A stretch of DNA of 5,738 nt from positions 1-5,738 of the forward strand of contig JAKABK010000149.1 in NCBI GenBank assembly GCA_021796905.1, given 5' to 3'. Below the pieces are notes generated by a model. The model did not search any database and was not told where the DNA came from. It saw only the letters and a list, made by a program, of their open reading frames with translations. Below, piece after piece: positions 1-4,999 of the stretch. Made by a program: the position numbers and the translations under genes. This DNA comes from Actinomycetes bacterium (lineage in GTDB: Bacteria > Actinomycetota > Acidimicrobiia > Acidimicrobiales > Palsa-688). Within the stretch, counting starts at the first letter, position 1; every line of letters starts with the position of its first letter.

Positions 1-102
1 CGACCGCCGGGGAGGTGGCGGGTGTTCCTGTCGTCACCGCCGGCGGCGGCGGTCAGCGGGGTCGAGCTGGTCGTCGACGGTGGGTCGAGCCCGGCGATGT
101 GA
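1..102 (+). CDS. SDR-family oxidoreductase, C-terminal fragment
   Basis: Only the last 33 codons are in the window, in frame 1, ending with TGA at 100-102. The translation ends FLSSPPAAAVSGVELVVDGG plus a short tail. This matches the usual C-terminus of classical short-chain dehydrogenases/reductases: an FL-x-S strand-helix, a (V/T)G turn and the VDGG motif. These are cytoplasmic NAD(P)-dependent oxidoreductases, but the substrate cannot be told from this piece. The Rossmann fold and catalytic Tyr-x3-Lys lie upstream of the window. The residues just before FLSSP (RPPGRWRV) are unlike the family, while frame 3 reads TAGEVAG there, which resembles the usual 'peEVA' helix; a frameshift near position 21 is possible. 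It ends 60 bases before the molybdenum enzyme start and points the same way, so the two may be functionally linked, although the second gene appears to have its own promoter. Confidence 0.72.
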   Translation, partial: RPPGRWRVFLSSPPAAAVSGVELVVDGGSSPAM

Positions 103-149
103 GGCGGTGAGCAGCGCTGCTCGGGGTCCGACCGACACCGGCGAGCCCG

Positions 150-155
150 TAGCGT
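150..155 (+). promoter_or_regulatory. Candidate -10 element, leaderless promoter of molybdenum enzyme gene
   Basis: TAGCGT fits the actinobacterial -10 pattern TA-N3-T and is followed after exactly 7 bases by GTG at 163. That places the start codon at or next to the expected transcription start. No convincing -35 box is seen. The same geometry occurs at four other genes in the window, which is the main support. Confidence 0.5.
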
Positions 156-162
156 GTCGGCG

Positions 163-2442
163 GTGTCGACATCGACCATCGGCAGTGCCCCGCTCCGCCG
201 GGAGGACCCCGACCTGCTCACCGGGAAGGCACGCTTCGTCGCCGACCTGCCGGTCCCGGGGGTCCTCTGCGCCCATTTCGTGCGCTCGGGTGTCGCCCAC
301 GCCCGGCTGGTGGGAGTCGACGCCGGCTACGCCCGGCGCGCACCGGGGGTCGTCGGGGTCTGGACCGCCGCCGAGCTGGGTCTCCCCGGCCTCCCCGAGG
401 CCACACCCCCTCCGGGCGGGTCACGACCCCATCTCGAGCGTCCGTGCCTGGCGTCGGATCGGGTTCGTTTCGTCGGCGAGGCGGTCGCGGTCGTGGTGGC
501 CGACGACCAGGCAGCTGCGTTGGACGCCGCCGAGCTGGTCGAGCTCGACCTCGACCCGCTGCCCGCCGTGGTCGATCCGACCTCCGCTGCCGATGGTGAC
601 GGTGTCCCGCTTCTCTTCCCCGAGCACGGCTCGAACCTGGTGATCGACCACCCGGGGGGGGACCCGGGGGCGGTGGAGGGAGCGGAGGTGGTGGTGCGTG
701 CCCGCTTCGTCAACCAGCGGGTGGCGCCGGTGCCACTCGAGACCGGGGCCGTTCTCGCCCGACCCGGTCCAGGCGGGGGTCTAGAGGTGTGGGCCAGCAC
801 CCAATCCCCCTTCGGGGTCCGCGCCGCGCTGTGCGCCGCTCTCGGTCTCGATCCCGGCGAGGTGCGGGTCGTGGCGCCGGCCGTGGGCGGAGGTTTCGGT
901 GCGAAAGGCGGCGTCTACCCCGAGCACGTCGTCGTGGCCGCTCTCGCCCTCCGGCTCGGGCGGCCGGTCCGCTGGGTCGAGACCCGCTCGGAGAACCTGG
1001 TCGCCATGACCCACGGCCGCGGGCAGGTCCAAGACGTCGAGCTCGGGGCCAGGACCGACGGGACCATCGTCGGGCTCCGGGTGCGGACCCTCACCGATGT
1101 CGGTGCCTACGTCTGGCGGGGAGGGATCCCCACCGCTACCAGCCGCCTGATGGCCTCCGGGCCCTACCGCGTTCCCCGCGTCGACGCCCACGCCCGGGCG
1201 GTGGTCACCAACACCACCCCGGTCGGGCCCTACCGGGGTGCCGGCCGACCGGAGGCGACCGCAGCGCTGGAACGGGCCATGGACCTCCTCGCCGGGGAGC
1301 TGGGGGTCGATCCCGTCGAGCTGCGTCGACGCAACCTGCTACGCCCCGACGAGCTGCCCTACGAGACACCGACTGGTGCCTCCTACGACAGCGGCGACTA
1401 TCTCGGCGCGCTCGAGGAGGCCTGCCGGATCGCCGGCTACGAGGAGCTGAGGGTCGAGCAGCGGCGTCGGCGTGAGCTGCACGACCCGCTGGCGGTCGGC
1501 GTCGGTGTGTCATGCTTCTGCGAGGTGAGCGGCAGCGGTCCCGAGCACGGCTCGGTGCGCGTCGAGCCCGACGGGACCGTGGTCGCGACGACCGGCAGCG
1601 CCCCGCACGGGCAGGGCCACGAGACGACCTTCGCCCAAGTGGTGGCCGACACCCTCGCGGTCCCGATCGGGCTCGTGGAGGTGGTCCACTCCGACACGGC
1701 GCTCGTCGCCCGCGGGGTCGGGACGTTCGGGTCCCGCTCCGGCCAGCTCGGCGGCAGCGCACTGCAGCGTTCGGCGACCGAGGTCGCAGCCCGGGCGCGC
1801 GAGCTCGCAGCGGACCTGCTCGAAGCGGACCCGGGTGACCTGGTGCGGGGCGACGACGGTCGCTTCGGTGTCGCCGGGGTCCCCGCCCGTGGCGTCGGGT
1901 GGGCGGAGGTGGCGGCCGCCGCCGCTGACCGCGGGGTGCGATTGACCGCGGACGACGACTTCTCCCAGCAGGGGGGGACTTTCCCCTTCGGTGCGCACGT
2001 GGCGGTGGTGGAGGTGGACACCGAGACCGGGGAGGTGGGGCTGCGGCGTCTCGTGGCGGTGGACGACTGCGGCCGGGTGATCAACCCGATGGTCGTCGCC
2101 GGCCAGGTCCACGGCGGTCTCGCCCAGGGGGTCGCCCAGGCGCTGTTCGAGTCGGTGGTCCACGACCCCGCCGGCAACCCGCTCACCGTCACCCTCGCCG
2201 ACTACCTGTTCCCCTCGGCGGCCGACCTGCCGTCCTGGGAGCTCGGGTCGACGGTCACCCCCTCCCCGCGCAACCCTCTGGGCGCCAAGGGCGTGGGGGA
2301 GTCCGGGACGGTCGGCAGCACTCCAGCGGTCCAGAACGCCGTCGTCGACGCCCTCTCGCCGTGGGGGGTGGCCCACATCGACCTGCCGCTGAGCCCCGAA
2401 CGGGTCTGGCAGGCGATCCGGTCACGGCGGTGGCCGCCGTGA
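163..2442 (+). CDS. Xanthine dehydrogenase/CO dehydrogenase-type molybdopterin-binding large subunit
   Basis: This is the catalytic molybdenum-cofactor subunit of a cytoplasmic molybdenum hydroxylase (xanthine dehydrogenase, aldehyde oxidase or CoxL-like family). Such enzymes hydroxylate a carbon centre with water and pass electrons through iron-sulfur and FAD subunits. From the GTG at 163 it has 759 residues, normal for the family. The N-terminus carries LRREDPDLLTGKARFVADL, the usual opening of the a/b hammerhead domain. Cofactor-binding motifs follow: VGGGFGAK (about 241-248), PYRGAGR (356-362), GQGHET (483-488), GTFGSRS (520-526) and GAKGVGESGT near the end, whose Glu (about 713) is the family's catalytic base. 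PYRGAGR replaces the AYxCSFR loop of true (form I) CO dehydrogenases, so the substrate is more likely an aldehyde, heterocycle or other organic compound. GTG at 154 is an in-frame alternative start; 163 is preferred because a -10-like TAGCGT lies 7 bases before it and would overlap 154. No Shine-Dalgarno is seen at either. The FAD and 2Fe-2S subunit genes are not adjacent in the window. Confidence 0.93.
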   Translation: MSTSTIGSAPLRREDPDLLTGKARFVADLPVPGVLCAHFVRSGVAHARLVGVDAGYARRAPGVVGVWTAAELGLPGLPEATPPPGGSRPHLERPCLASDRVRFVGEAVAVVVADDQAAALDAAELVELDLDPLPAVVDPTSAADGDGVPLLFPEHGSNLVIDHPGGDPGAVEGAEVVVRARFVNQRVAPVPLETGAVLARPGPGGGLEVWASTQSPFGVRAALCAALGLDPGEVRVVAPAVGGGFGAKGGVYPEHVVVAALALRLGRPVRWVETRSENLVAMTHGRGQVQDVELGARTDGTIVGLRVRTLTDVGAYVWRGGIPTATSRLMASGPYRVPRVDAHARAVVTNTTPVGPYRGAGRPEATAALERAMDLLAGELGVDPVELRRRNLLRPDELPYETPTGASYDSGDYLGALEEACRIAGYEELRVEQRRRRELHDPLAVGVGVSCFCEVSGSGPEHGSVRVEPDGTVVATTGSAPHGQGHETTFAQVVADTLAVPIGLVEVVHSDTALVARGVGTFGSRSGQLGGSALQRSATEVAARARELAADLLEADPGDLVRGDDGRFGVAGVPARGVGWAEVAAAAADRGVRLTADDDFSQQGGTFPFGAHVAVVEVDTETGEVGLRRLVAVDDCGRVINPMVVAGQVHGGLAQGVAQALFESVVHDPAGNPLTVTLADYLFPSAADLPSWELGSTVTPSPRNPLGAKGVGESGTVGSTPAVQNAVVDALSPWGVAHIDLPLSPERVWQAIRSRRWPP

Positions 2443-2443
2443 C
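2421..2443. terminator. Perfect 10-bp hairpin over the end of the molybdenum enzyme gene
   Basis: GTCACGGCGG and its exact reverse complement CCGCCGTGAC flank a 3-base TGG loop. The hairpin covers the last codons and the TGA stop, and ends 7 bases from the 3' end of the convergent tRNA gene. It has no T-tract on either side, so it is not a classical intrinsic terminator. High-GC actinobacteria are thought to use stems without a T-tract, so a bidirectional terminator between converging transcripts, or a 3' stabiliser or processing barrier, is plausible. Confidence 0.5.
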
Positions 2444-2450
2444 ACCTCGG

Positions 2451-2522
2451 TGGGCCGCCTGGGGCTCGAACCCAGAACTTTGCGCTTAAAAGGCGCCTAC
2501 TCTGCCATTGAGTTAGCGGCCC
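2451..2522 (-). tRNA. tRNA-Lys (anticodon TTT)
   Basis: Read on the minus strand, 72 bases fold as a standard cloverleaf. The acceptor stem GGGCCGC pairs perfectly with GCGGCCC and is followed by discriminator A. Other parts are an ACTC/GAGT D-stem with a 7-base loop containing GG, an anticodon loop CTTTTAA with TTT at plus-strand 2488-2490, a 5-base variable loop and a CTGGG/CCCAG T-stem with loop TTCGAGC. The TTT anticodon preceded by T33 and followed by AA reads lysine codons AAA and AAG. The 3' CCA is not encoded: CCG follows the discriminator, so CCA must be added after transcription. Mild oddities are an A-T first D-stem pair and a G-A mismatch at the top of the anticodon stem; neither looks disabling. 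It converges on the molybdenum enzyme gene with 8 bases between them. Confidence 0.93.
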
Positions 2523-2527
2523 ACGGC

Positions 2528-2550
2528 GACGCCGGGCGTCGGCCGGCGTC
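2528..2550 (-). repeat. Inverted repeat in the 5' leader of tRNA-Lys
   Basis: GACGCCGG and CCGGCGTC form a perfect 8-bp stem around a 7-base loop. It begins 5 bases upstream of the mature tRNA 5' end on the minus strand. If the tRNA is transcribed from near 2557 the hairpin would lie in the leader removed by RNase P. Chance stems are common at this GC content, so function is uncertain. Confidence 0.35.
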
Positions 2551-2563
2551 GTCCCGCCCGACG

Positions 2564-2569
2564 ACGTTA
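2564..2569 (-). promoter_or_regulatory. Weak candidate -10 for tRNA-Lys
   Basis: On the minus strand this reads TAACGT, fitting TA-N3-T, and lies 41 bases before the tRNA 5' end. It would give a leader of about 35 bases. No -35 element is recognisable and no repeated geometry supports it, so this is tentative. Confidence 0.25.
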
Positions 2570-2577
2570 TCGCGTCC

Positions 2578-2589
2578 GGGTCCGGACCC
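2578..2589. repeat. Perfect 12-base palindrome GGGTCC/GGACCC
   Basis: GGGTCCGGACCC is self-complementary. It sits in the 129-base gap between tRNA-Lys and the zinc-finger gene, with its centre about 55 bases upstream of the TAGCCT hexamer at 2639. A similar GGTCC/GGACC dyad stands about 56 bases before the TAGCCT of the MoaD gene, so a shared protein-binding site is possible, but GC-rich chance cannot be excluded. Confidence 0.3.
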
Positions 2590-2638
2590 CGGTGGGAGCG
2601 GGCGCGTCGGCTGGGGGGAGGGGGCGCAGCGCCGGGGA

Positions 2639-2644
2639 TAGCCT
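2639..2644 (+). promoter_or_regulatory. Candidate -10 element, leaderless promoter of zinc-finger gene
   Basis: TAGCCT is followed after exactly 7 bases by GTG at 2652. An in-frame TAG at 2649-2651 directly abuts the start codon, so no earlier start is possible and there is no room for a Shine-Dalgarno in a leader. It is identical in sequence and spacing to the element before the MoaD gene. No -35 box is seen. G-runs flank it on both sides. Confidence 0.6.
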
Positions 2645-2651
2645 GGGGTAG

Positions 2652-2861
2652 GTGGACGAGCTGAGCGAAGCCGGGCGGCGCGCCGACTGGGCGCTGCTCG
2701 AGGAGGCCGAGGGGGTCCTCGACGAGCTGGACGCAGTGTTGCGGCGTCTGGATGCCGGCACCTACGGGCGTTGCGAGGTCTGCGGGGAGCCGATCGGCGA
2801 GACGGTCCTCGTCGATCGCCCACTGGCCCGGCGATGCGTCGGGCACTCCCCGCCGAGCTGA
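2652..2861 (+). CDS. Small DksA/TraR-type zinc-finger protein
   Basis: This 69-residue protein has the TraR/DksA zinc-finger signature YGRCEVCGEPIGE, with Cys41 and Cys44 followed 17 residues later by Cys62 and His65 (RCVGH). The last ligand is thus His rather than Cys, a C3H variant also seen in some Gram-positive relatives. Residues 1-35 are a charged, heptad-like helix (WALLEEAEGVLDELDAVLRRLD). DksA and TraR proteins bind in the secondary channel of RNA polymerase and alter initiation, often with ppGpp. This one has only a single helix rather than DksA's full coiled-coil, so it resembles the short TraR-like members; whether it touches RNA polymerase is inference. The start is certain to be no earlier than the GTG at 2652, since an in-frame TAG immediately precedes it. 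The gene converges on the carboxyltransferase gene with a 10-base gap. Confidence 0.85.
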   Translation: MDELSEAGRRADWALLEEAEGVLDELDAVLRRLDAGTYGRCEVCGEPIGETVLVDRPLARRCVGHSPPS

Positions 2862-2871
2862 CCCGCCGGGC

Positions 2872-4251
2872 TCACAACGGTCCGTTGCCGTGCTTGCGCG
2901 ACACCAGGGTCTCCCGTTTGCCGGCGAGCATCGCCAAGGCGGCCGCCACCTCCTTGCGGGTGTCCGCCGGGTCGATGACCCGGTCGACGTAACCGCGGGC
3001 GGCGGCGGTGTAGGGGTTGAGCAGCTCCTCTTCGTAGCGCTCCGCGAGCCGGGCCTGGGTTTCGGGGTCCTCCCGGCGGTGCAGGATCTGCACCGCCCCC
3101 CGTGCGCCCATGACGGCGATCTGGGCGGACGGCCAGGCCAGGCACACGTCGTTGGCCATGCCCTTGGAGTCCATCACGATGTACGCCCCCCCGAACGCCT
3201 TGCGTAGTACCAGGCACACTCTCGGAACCTGGGCTTCGGCGTATGCGTAGACCAGCTCGGCGCCGTGGCGGATCATGCCCCTCCACTCGAGGTCCTTGCC
3301 GGGCATGAACCCGGGGGTGTCGACCAAGGTGAGCAGCGGGAGGTTGAACGAGTCGCAGAACGACACGAAGCGAGCCCCTTTCTGGGACGCGGCGATGTCG
3401 AGGGTGCCGGCCATCGCCTGCGGCTGGTTGGCGACCACCCCGATAGCGGTCCCCCCGACCCGGGCGAGGGCGGTGACCAGTTGCGGCGCCCAGTTGGCCC
3501 GGAGCTCCAGCAGGTCCCCGTCATCGGCGACGGCCGCTATGACGTCGCGGACGTCGTAGGAGCCGGTGGCCGACACCGGGACCAGGTCGACCAGCTCGGG
3601 GTTGGTCCGCCCGACGGGGTCGTCGGTGACGGTGTCGTCGGCGAGGGTGTCGCAGTGGTCGGGGAGGTGCTCGAGGAGGGAGGCGGCGACCTCGACCGCC
3701 GCCTCCTCGCTGGCGGCGGTCAGAGCCGCGATCCCGGTCCTGCGGTCGTGGATCGCCAGACCGCCGAGGGCGTCGGGGGAGATCTGCTGGCCGGTCCACT
3801 GGGCGACCGCCGCCGGGCCCGACACGTAGGCGACGGCGTCGGGGGTCATGATCACCACGTCGGCCAGGCCGAGCAGGAGCGCAGGGCCGGACAGGGCGAG
3901 ACCGACGGCGACGAAGACGACCGGCACCACCCCCGAGCACCGGCTGAGCGCCTGGGCGGCAGACCCCCAGCCGTGGAGGGAGGCGACTCCCTCGGCGACG
4001 TCCGCGCCGGACGATGCCATGACCACTAGGAGCGGGATCCGTTGGCTGAGGGCGAGCCGGGCTCCCTCGGCGAGGGTGGTGCTGTCCTCGGCGGTGAGCG
4101 CCCCCCGCCGGTGGGCGGGGTCGATCCTCACGGTGACCACCCGTCGCCCGGTGCCGGGCAGGGACTCGACACGCGCGGAGGCGGTGCCGGGCACGAGCGC
4201 CCGGAGCCGGACCGGGTCGCGCCGCCAGGTGGGTGCAGGGGTGCCCGCCAC
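2872..4251 (-). CDS. Biotin-dependent acyl-CoA carboxyltransferase-family protein (AccD/PccB-like)
   Basis: A 459-residue carboxyltransferase-domain protein, related to the beta subunits that move CO2 from carboxybiotin to acetyl- or propionyl-CoA in the cytoplasm. The C-terminal half is well kept: YDVRDVI (232-238), the RANWAP segment (251-256), GVVANQP (271-277), DTPGFMPGKDLEW (311-323), RKAFGGAYIVMDSKGM (350-365) with the GGA biotin-side oxyanion loop, and the C-terminal KHGNGPL resembling KHGN-x-PL of AccD proteins. The N-terminal half is divergent: GADVAEGV (82-89) replaces GGAR-x-x-EGV, and the expected AGG of the first oxyanion hole reads LSG (120-122). It is shorter than most PccB proteins (over 500 residues) and closest in size to mycobacterial AccD6. 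GTG at 4251 is the only start before an upstream in-frame stop at 4309-4311; no Shine-Dalgarno or -10 precedes it, so it is probably transcribed with the peptidase gene 31 bases upstream. No biotin-carrier gene is nearby. Substrate unknown. Confidence 0.9.
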   Translation of the reverse strand: MAGTPAPTWRRDPVRLRALVPGTASARVESLPGTGRRVVTVRIDPAHRRGALTAEDSTTLAEGARLALSQRIPLLVVMASSGADVAEGVASLHGWGSAAQALSRCSGVVPVVFVAVGLALSGPALLLGLADVVIMTPDAVAYVSGPAAVAQWTGQQISPDALGGLAIHDRRTGIAALTAASEEAAVEVAASLLEHLPDHCDTLADDTVTDDPVGRTNPELVDLVPVSATGSYDVRDVIAAVADDGDLLELRANWAPQLVTALARVGGTAIGVVANQPQAMAGTLDIAASQKGARFVSFCDSFNLPLLTLVDTPGFMPGKDLEWRGMIRHGAELVYAYAEAQVPRVCLVLRKAFGGAYIVMDSKGMANDVCLAWPSAQIAVMGARGAVQILHRREDPETQARLAERYEEELLNPYTAAARGYVDRVIDPADTRKEVAAALAMLAGKRETLVSRKHGNGPL

Positions 4252-4282
4252 GAGCGCTTGGACCGGGGAGGAGGCCGTGGTG

Positions 4283-4852
4283 TTACCGCCGGCGGCGGGA
4301 CGCGGCCGCTACCCGCCCGGCCCGGCTGTCGCTCCGGGGCGGCGCCGGGACCGGGGTCGGGGCGGACGGTGTCTCGGTGGTAGCCGGGTCGAGGCCCCGG
4401 GCGATGAGGAAGCCGCGGGCCCGCTCGGCGAGCGGGTAACGCCCGACCAGTTCCCAGAACCGCCGGTCGTGGCGGGCGACCTCCAGGTGGGCGAGCTCGT
4501 GGACGATCACGTAGTCGAGGACCCAGCTCGGCTCACCGCCGAGCCGGGAGGAGATCCGGATCGAGCCGGTGCCCGGGGTGCAGCTCCCCCAGCGCCACTC
4601 CTGGTTGTCGGCCCAGCGGATCGAGCCCGGTGCAGGGAGCTGGTAGCGGCGGGCGAGCTCGCCGGCGCGCCTGGCCAGGTCCACCCCGCCGGTCCCGGTC
4701 CGCCGGGCCATCCGCCTGACCATCTCCTCGACCCATCGTTGCTCGTCGGCGCCGCTCATGGTCGCAGGGATCGACACCCGCAGCACGCCGTCGACCTCGC
4801 GGGCCTGGACCGTCTTGCGGCGCCGAGCGCTCCGCACCACCTCCACCCTCAC
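4283..4852 (-). CDS. YgjP-like zinc metallopeptidase
   Basis: A 189-residue protein of the YgjP-like (DUF45) metallopeptidase family. The core is complete: VEVVRSARRRKTVQ at the N-terminus, the conserved WGSCT (88-92), then HELAH (118-122) and a third His at 128 in HDRRFW. HExxH plus the downstream H-x3-FW motif is the family's zinc site. Known family members are cytoplasmic and poorly understood; the true substrate cannot be inferred. The last ~30 residues are Pro-, Ser- and Arg-rich and probably disordered. The open frame runs 82 codons further upstream, but that part is low-complexity and would overlap the divergent MoaD gene. The GTG at 4852 is chosen because a TACGTT hexamer lies exactly 7 bases before it and because homology begins there. 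A GTG at 4846 is an alternative. It is probably co-transcribed with the carboxyltransferase gene. Confidence 0.88.
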   Translation of the reverse strand: MRVEVVRSARRRKTVQAREVDGVLRVSIPATMSGADEQRWVEEMVRRMARRTGTGGVDLARRAGELARRYQLPAPGSIRWADNQEWRWGSCTPGTGSIRISSRLGGEPSWVLDYVIVHELAHLEVARHDRRFWELVGRYPLAERARGFLIARGLDPATTETPSAPTPVPAPPRSDSRAGRVAAASRRRR

Positions 4853-4859
4853 CCCCTGG

Positions 4860-4865
4860 AACGTA
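4860..4865 (-). promoter_or_regulatory. Candidate -10 element, leaderless promoter of YgjP-like gene
   Basis: On the minus strand TACGTT lies exactly 7 bases before GTG at 4852, the same geometry as three other genes in the window. It would drive the peptidase and carboxyltransferase genes together. A perfect inverted repeat begins 6 bases upstream of it. Confidence 0.5.
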
Positions 4866-4871
4866 GCGGAG

Positions 4872-4889
4872 CGGGCAGGGCTCTGCCCG
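4872..4889. promoter_or_regulatory. Candidate operator: CGGGCAG-N4-CTGCCCG inverted repeat
   Basis: Two perfect 7-base arms are separated by GGCT. The dyad covers the spacer and -35 position of the minus-strand promoter whose -10 is at 4860-4865. A dimeric repressor bound here would block that promoter. It could also fold as a hairpin in RNA made from the MoaD side, or be chance in GC-rich DNA. Confidence 0.35.
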
Positions 4890-4920
4890 TCCCCCTCGCT
4901 GCCGCTGCGCCGCTCCCCGC

Positions 4921-4940
4921 GTACGGTCCGAGGACCGCAC
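4921..4940. promoter_or_regulatory. Candidate operator: imperfect 20-base dyad with CGGTCC-GA-GGACCG core
   Basis: The arms GTaCGGTCC and GGACCGcAC are symmetric at 8 of 9 positions around GA. The site lies mid-way in the 147-base gap between the divergent peptidase and MoaD genes, centred about 56 bases before the MoaD -10. This is a place where an activator or shared regulator could act. No known regulator's consensus is recognised. Confidence 0.35.
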
Positions 4941-4986
4941 CGTCGGGCCCGGTCGTCGAGCCTGCTCGGGAGCGGAGGCGGCTTGT

Positions 4987-4992
4987 TAGCCT
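4987..4992 (+). promoter_or_regulatory. Candidate extended -10, leaderless promoter of MoaD-type gene
   Basis: TAGCCT is preceded by TGT, giving the extended -10 form TG-N-TA-N3-T, and is followed after exactly 7 bases by ATG at 5000. No -35 box is apparent, which fits an extended -10 promoter. Hexamer and spacing are identical to those of the zinc-finger gene. Confidence 0.6.
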
Positions 4993-4999
4993 GCCCGGG

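Noticed and set aside
654..661. Run of eight G in the molybdenum enzyme gene, and a run of seven near 1971
   Set aside because: Considered as slippage or phase-variation sites, but the frame is intact across both and such runs are expected in this base composition.
1510..2376. A 288-codon minus-strand open frame opposite the molybdenum enzyme
   Set aside because: Composition is low-complexity with no recognisable domain, and the opposite strand encodes conserved cofactor motifs throughout this stretch.
163..2442. True aerobic CO dehydrogenase large subunit (CoxL form I)
   Set aside because: The active-site loop reads PYRGAGR instead of the AYxCSFR signature.
2623..2633. Short GGCGC-A-GCGCC dyad just before the zinc-finger gene -10
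   Set aside because: Only 5-base arms in a G/C-dominated stretch; too short to separate from chance.
2450..2641. A 63-codon plus-strand open frame after the molybdenum enzyme gene
   Set aside because: Its first part is the complement of tRNA-Lys, a frequent source of false short genes, and it has no other support.
3265..4029. A 254-codon plus-strand open frame opposite the carboxyltransferase gene
   Set aside because: Gly/Val/Asp-rich shadow frame with no family resemblance; the minus-strand protein is clearly conserved here.
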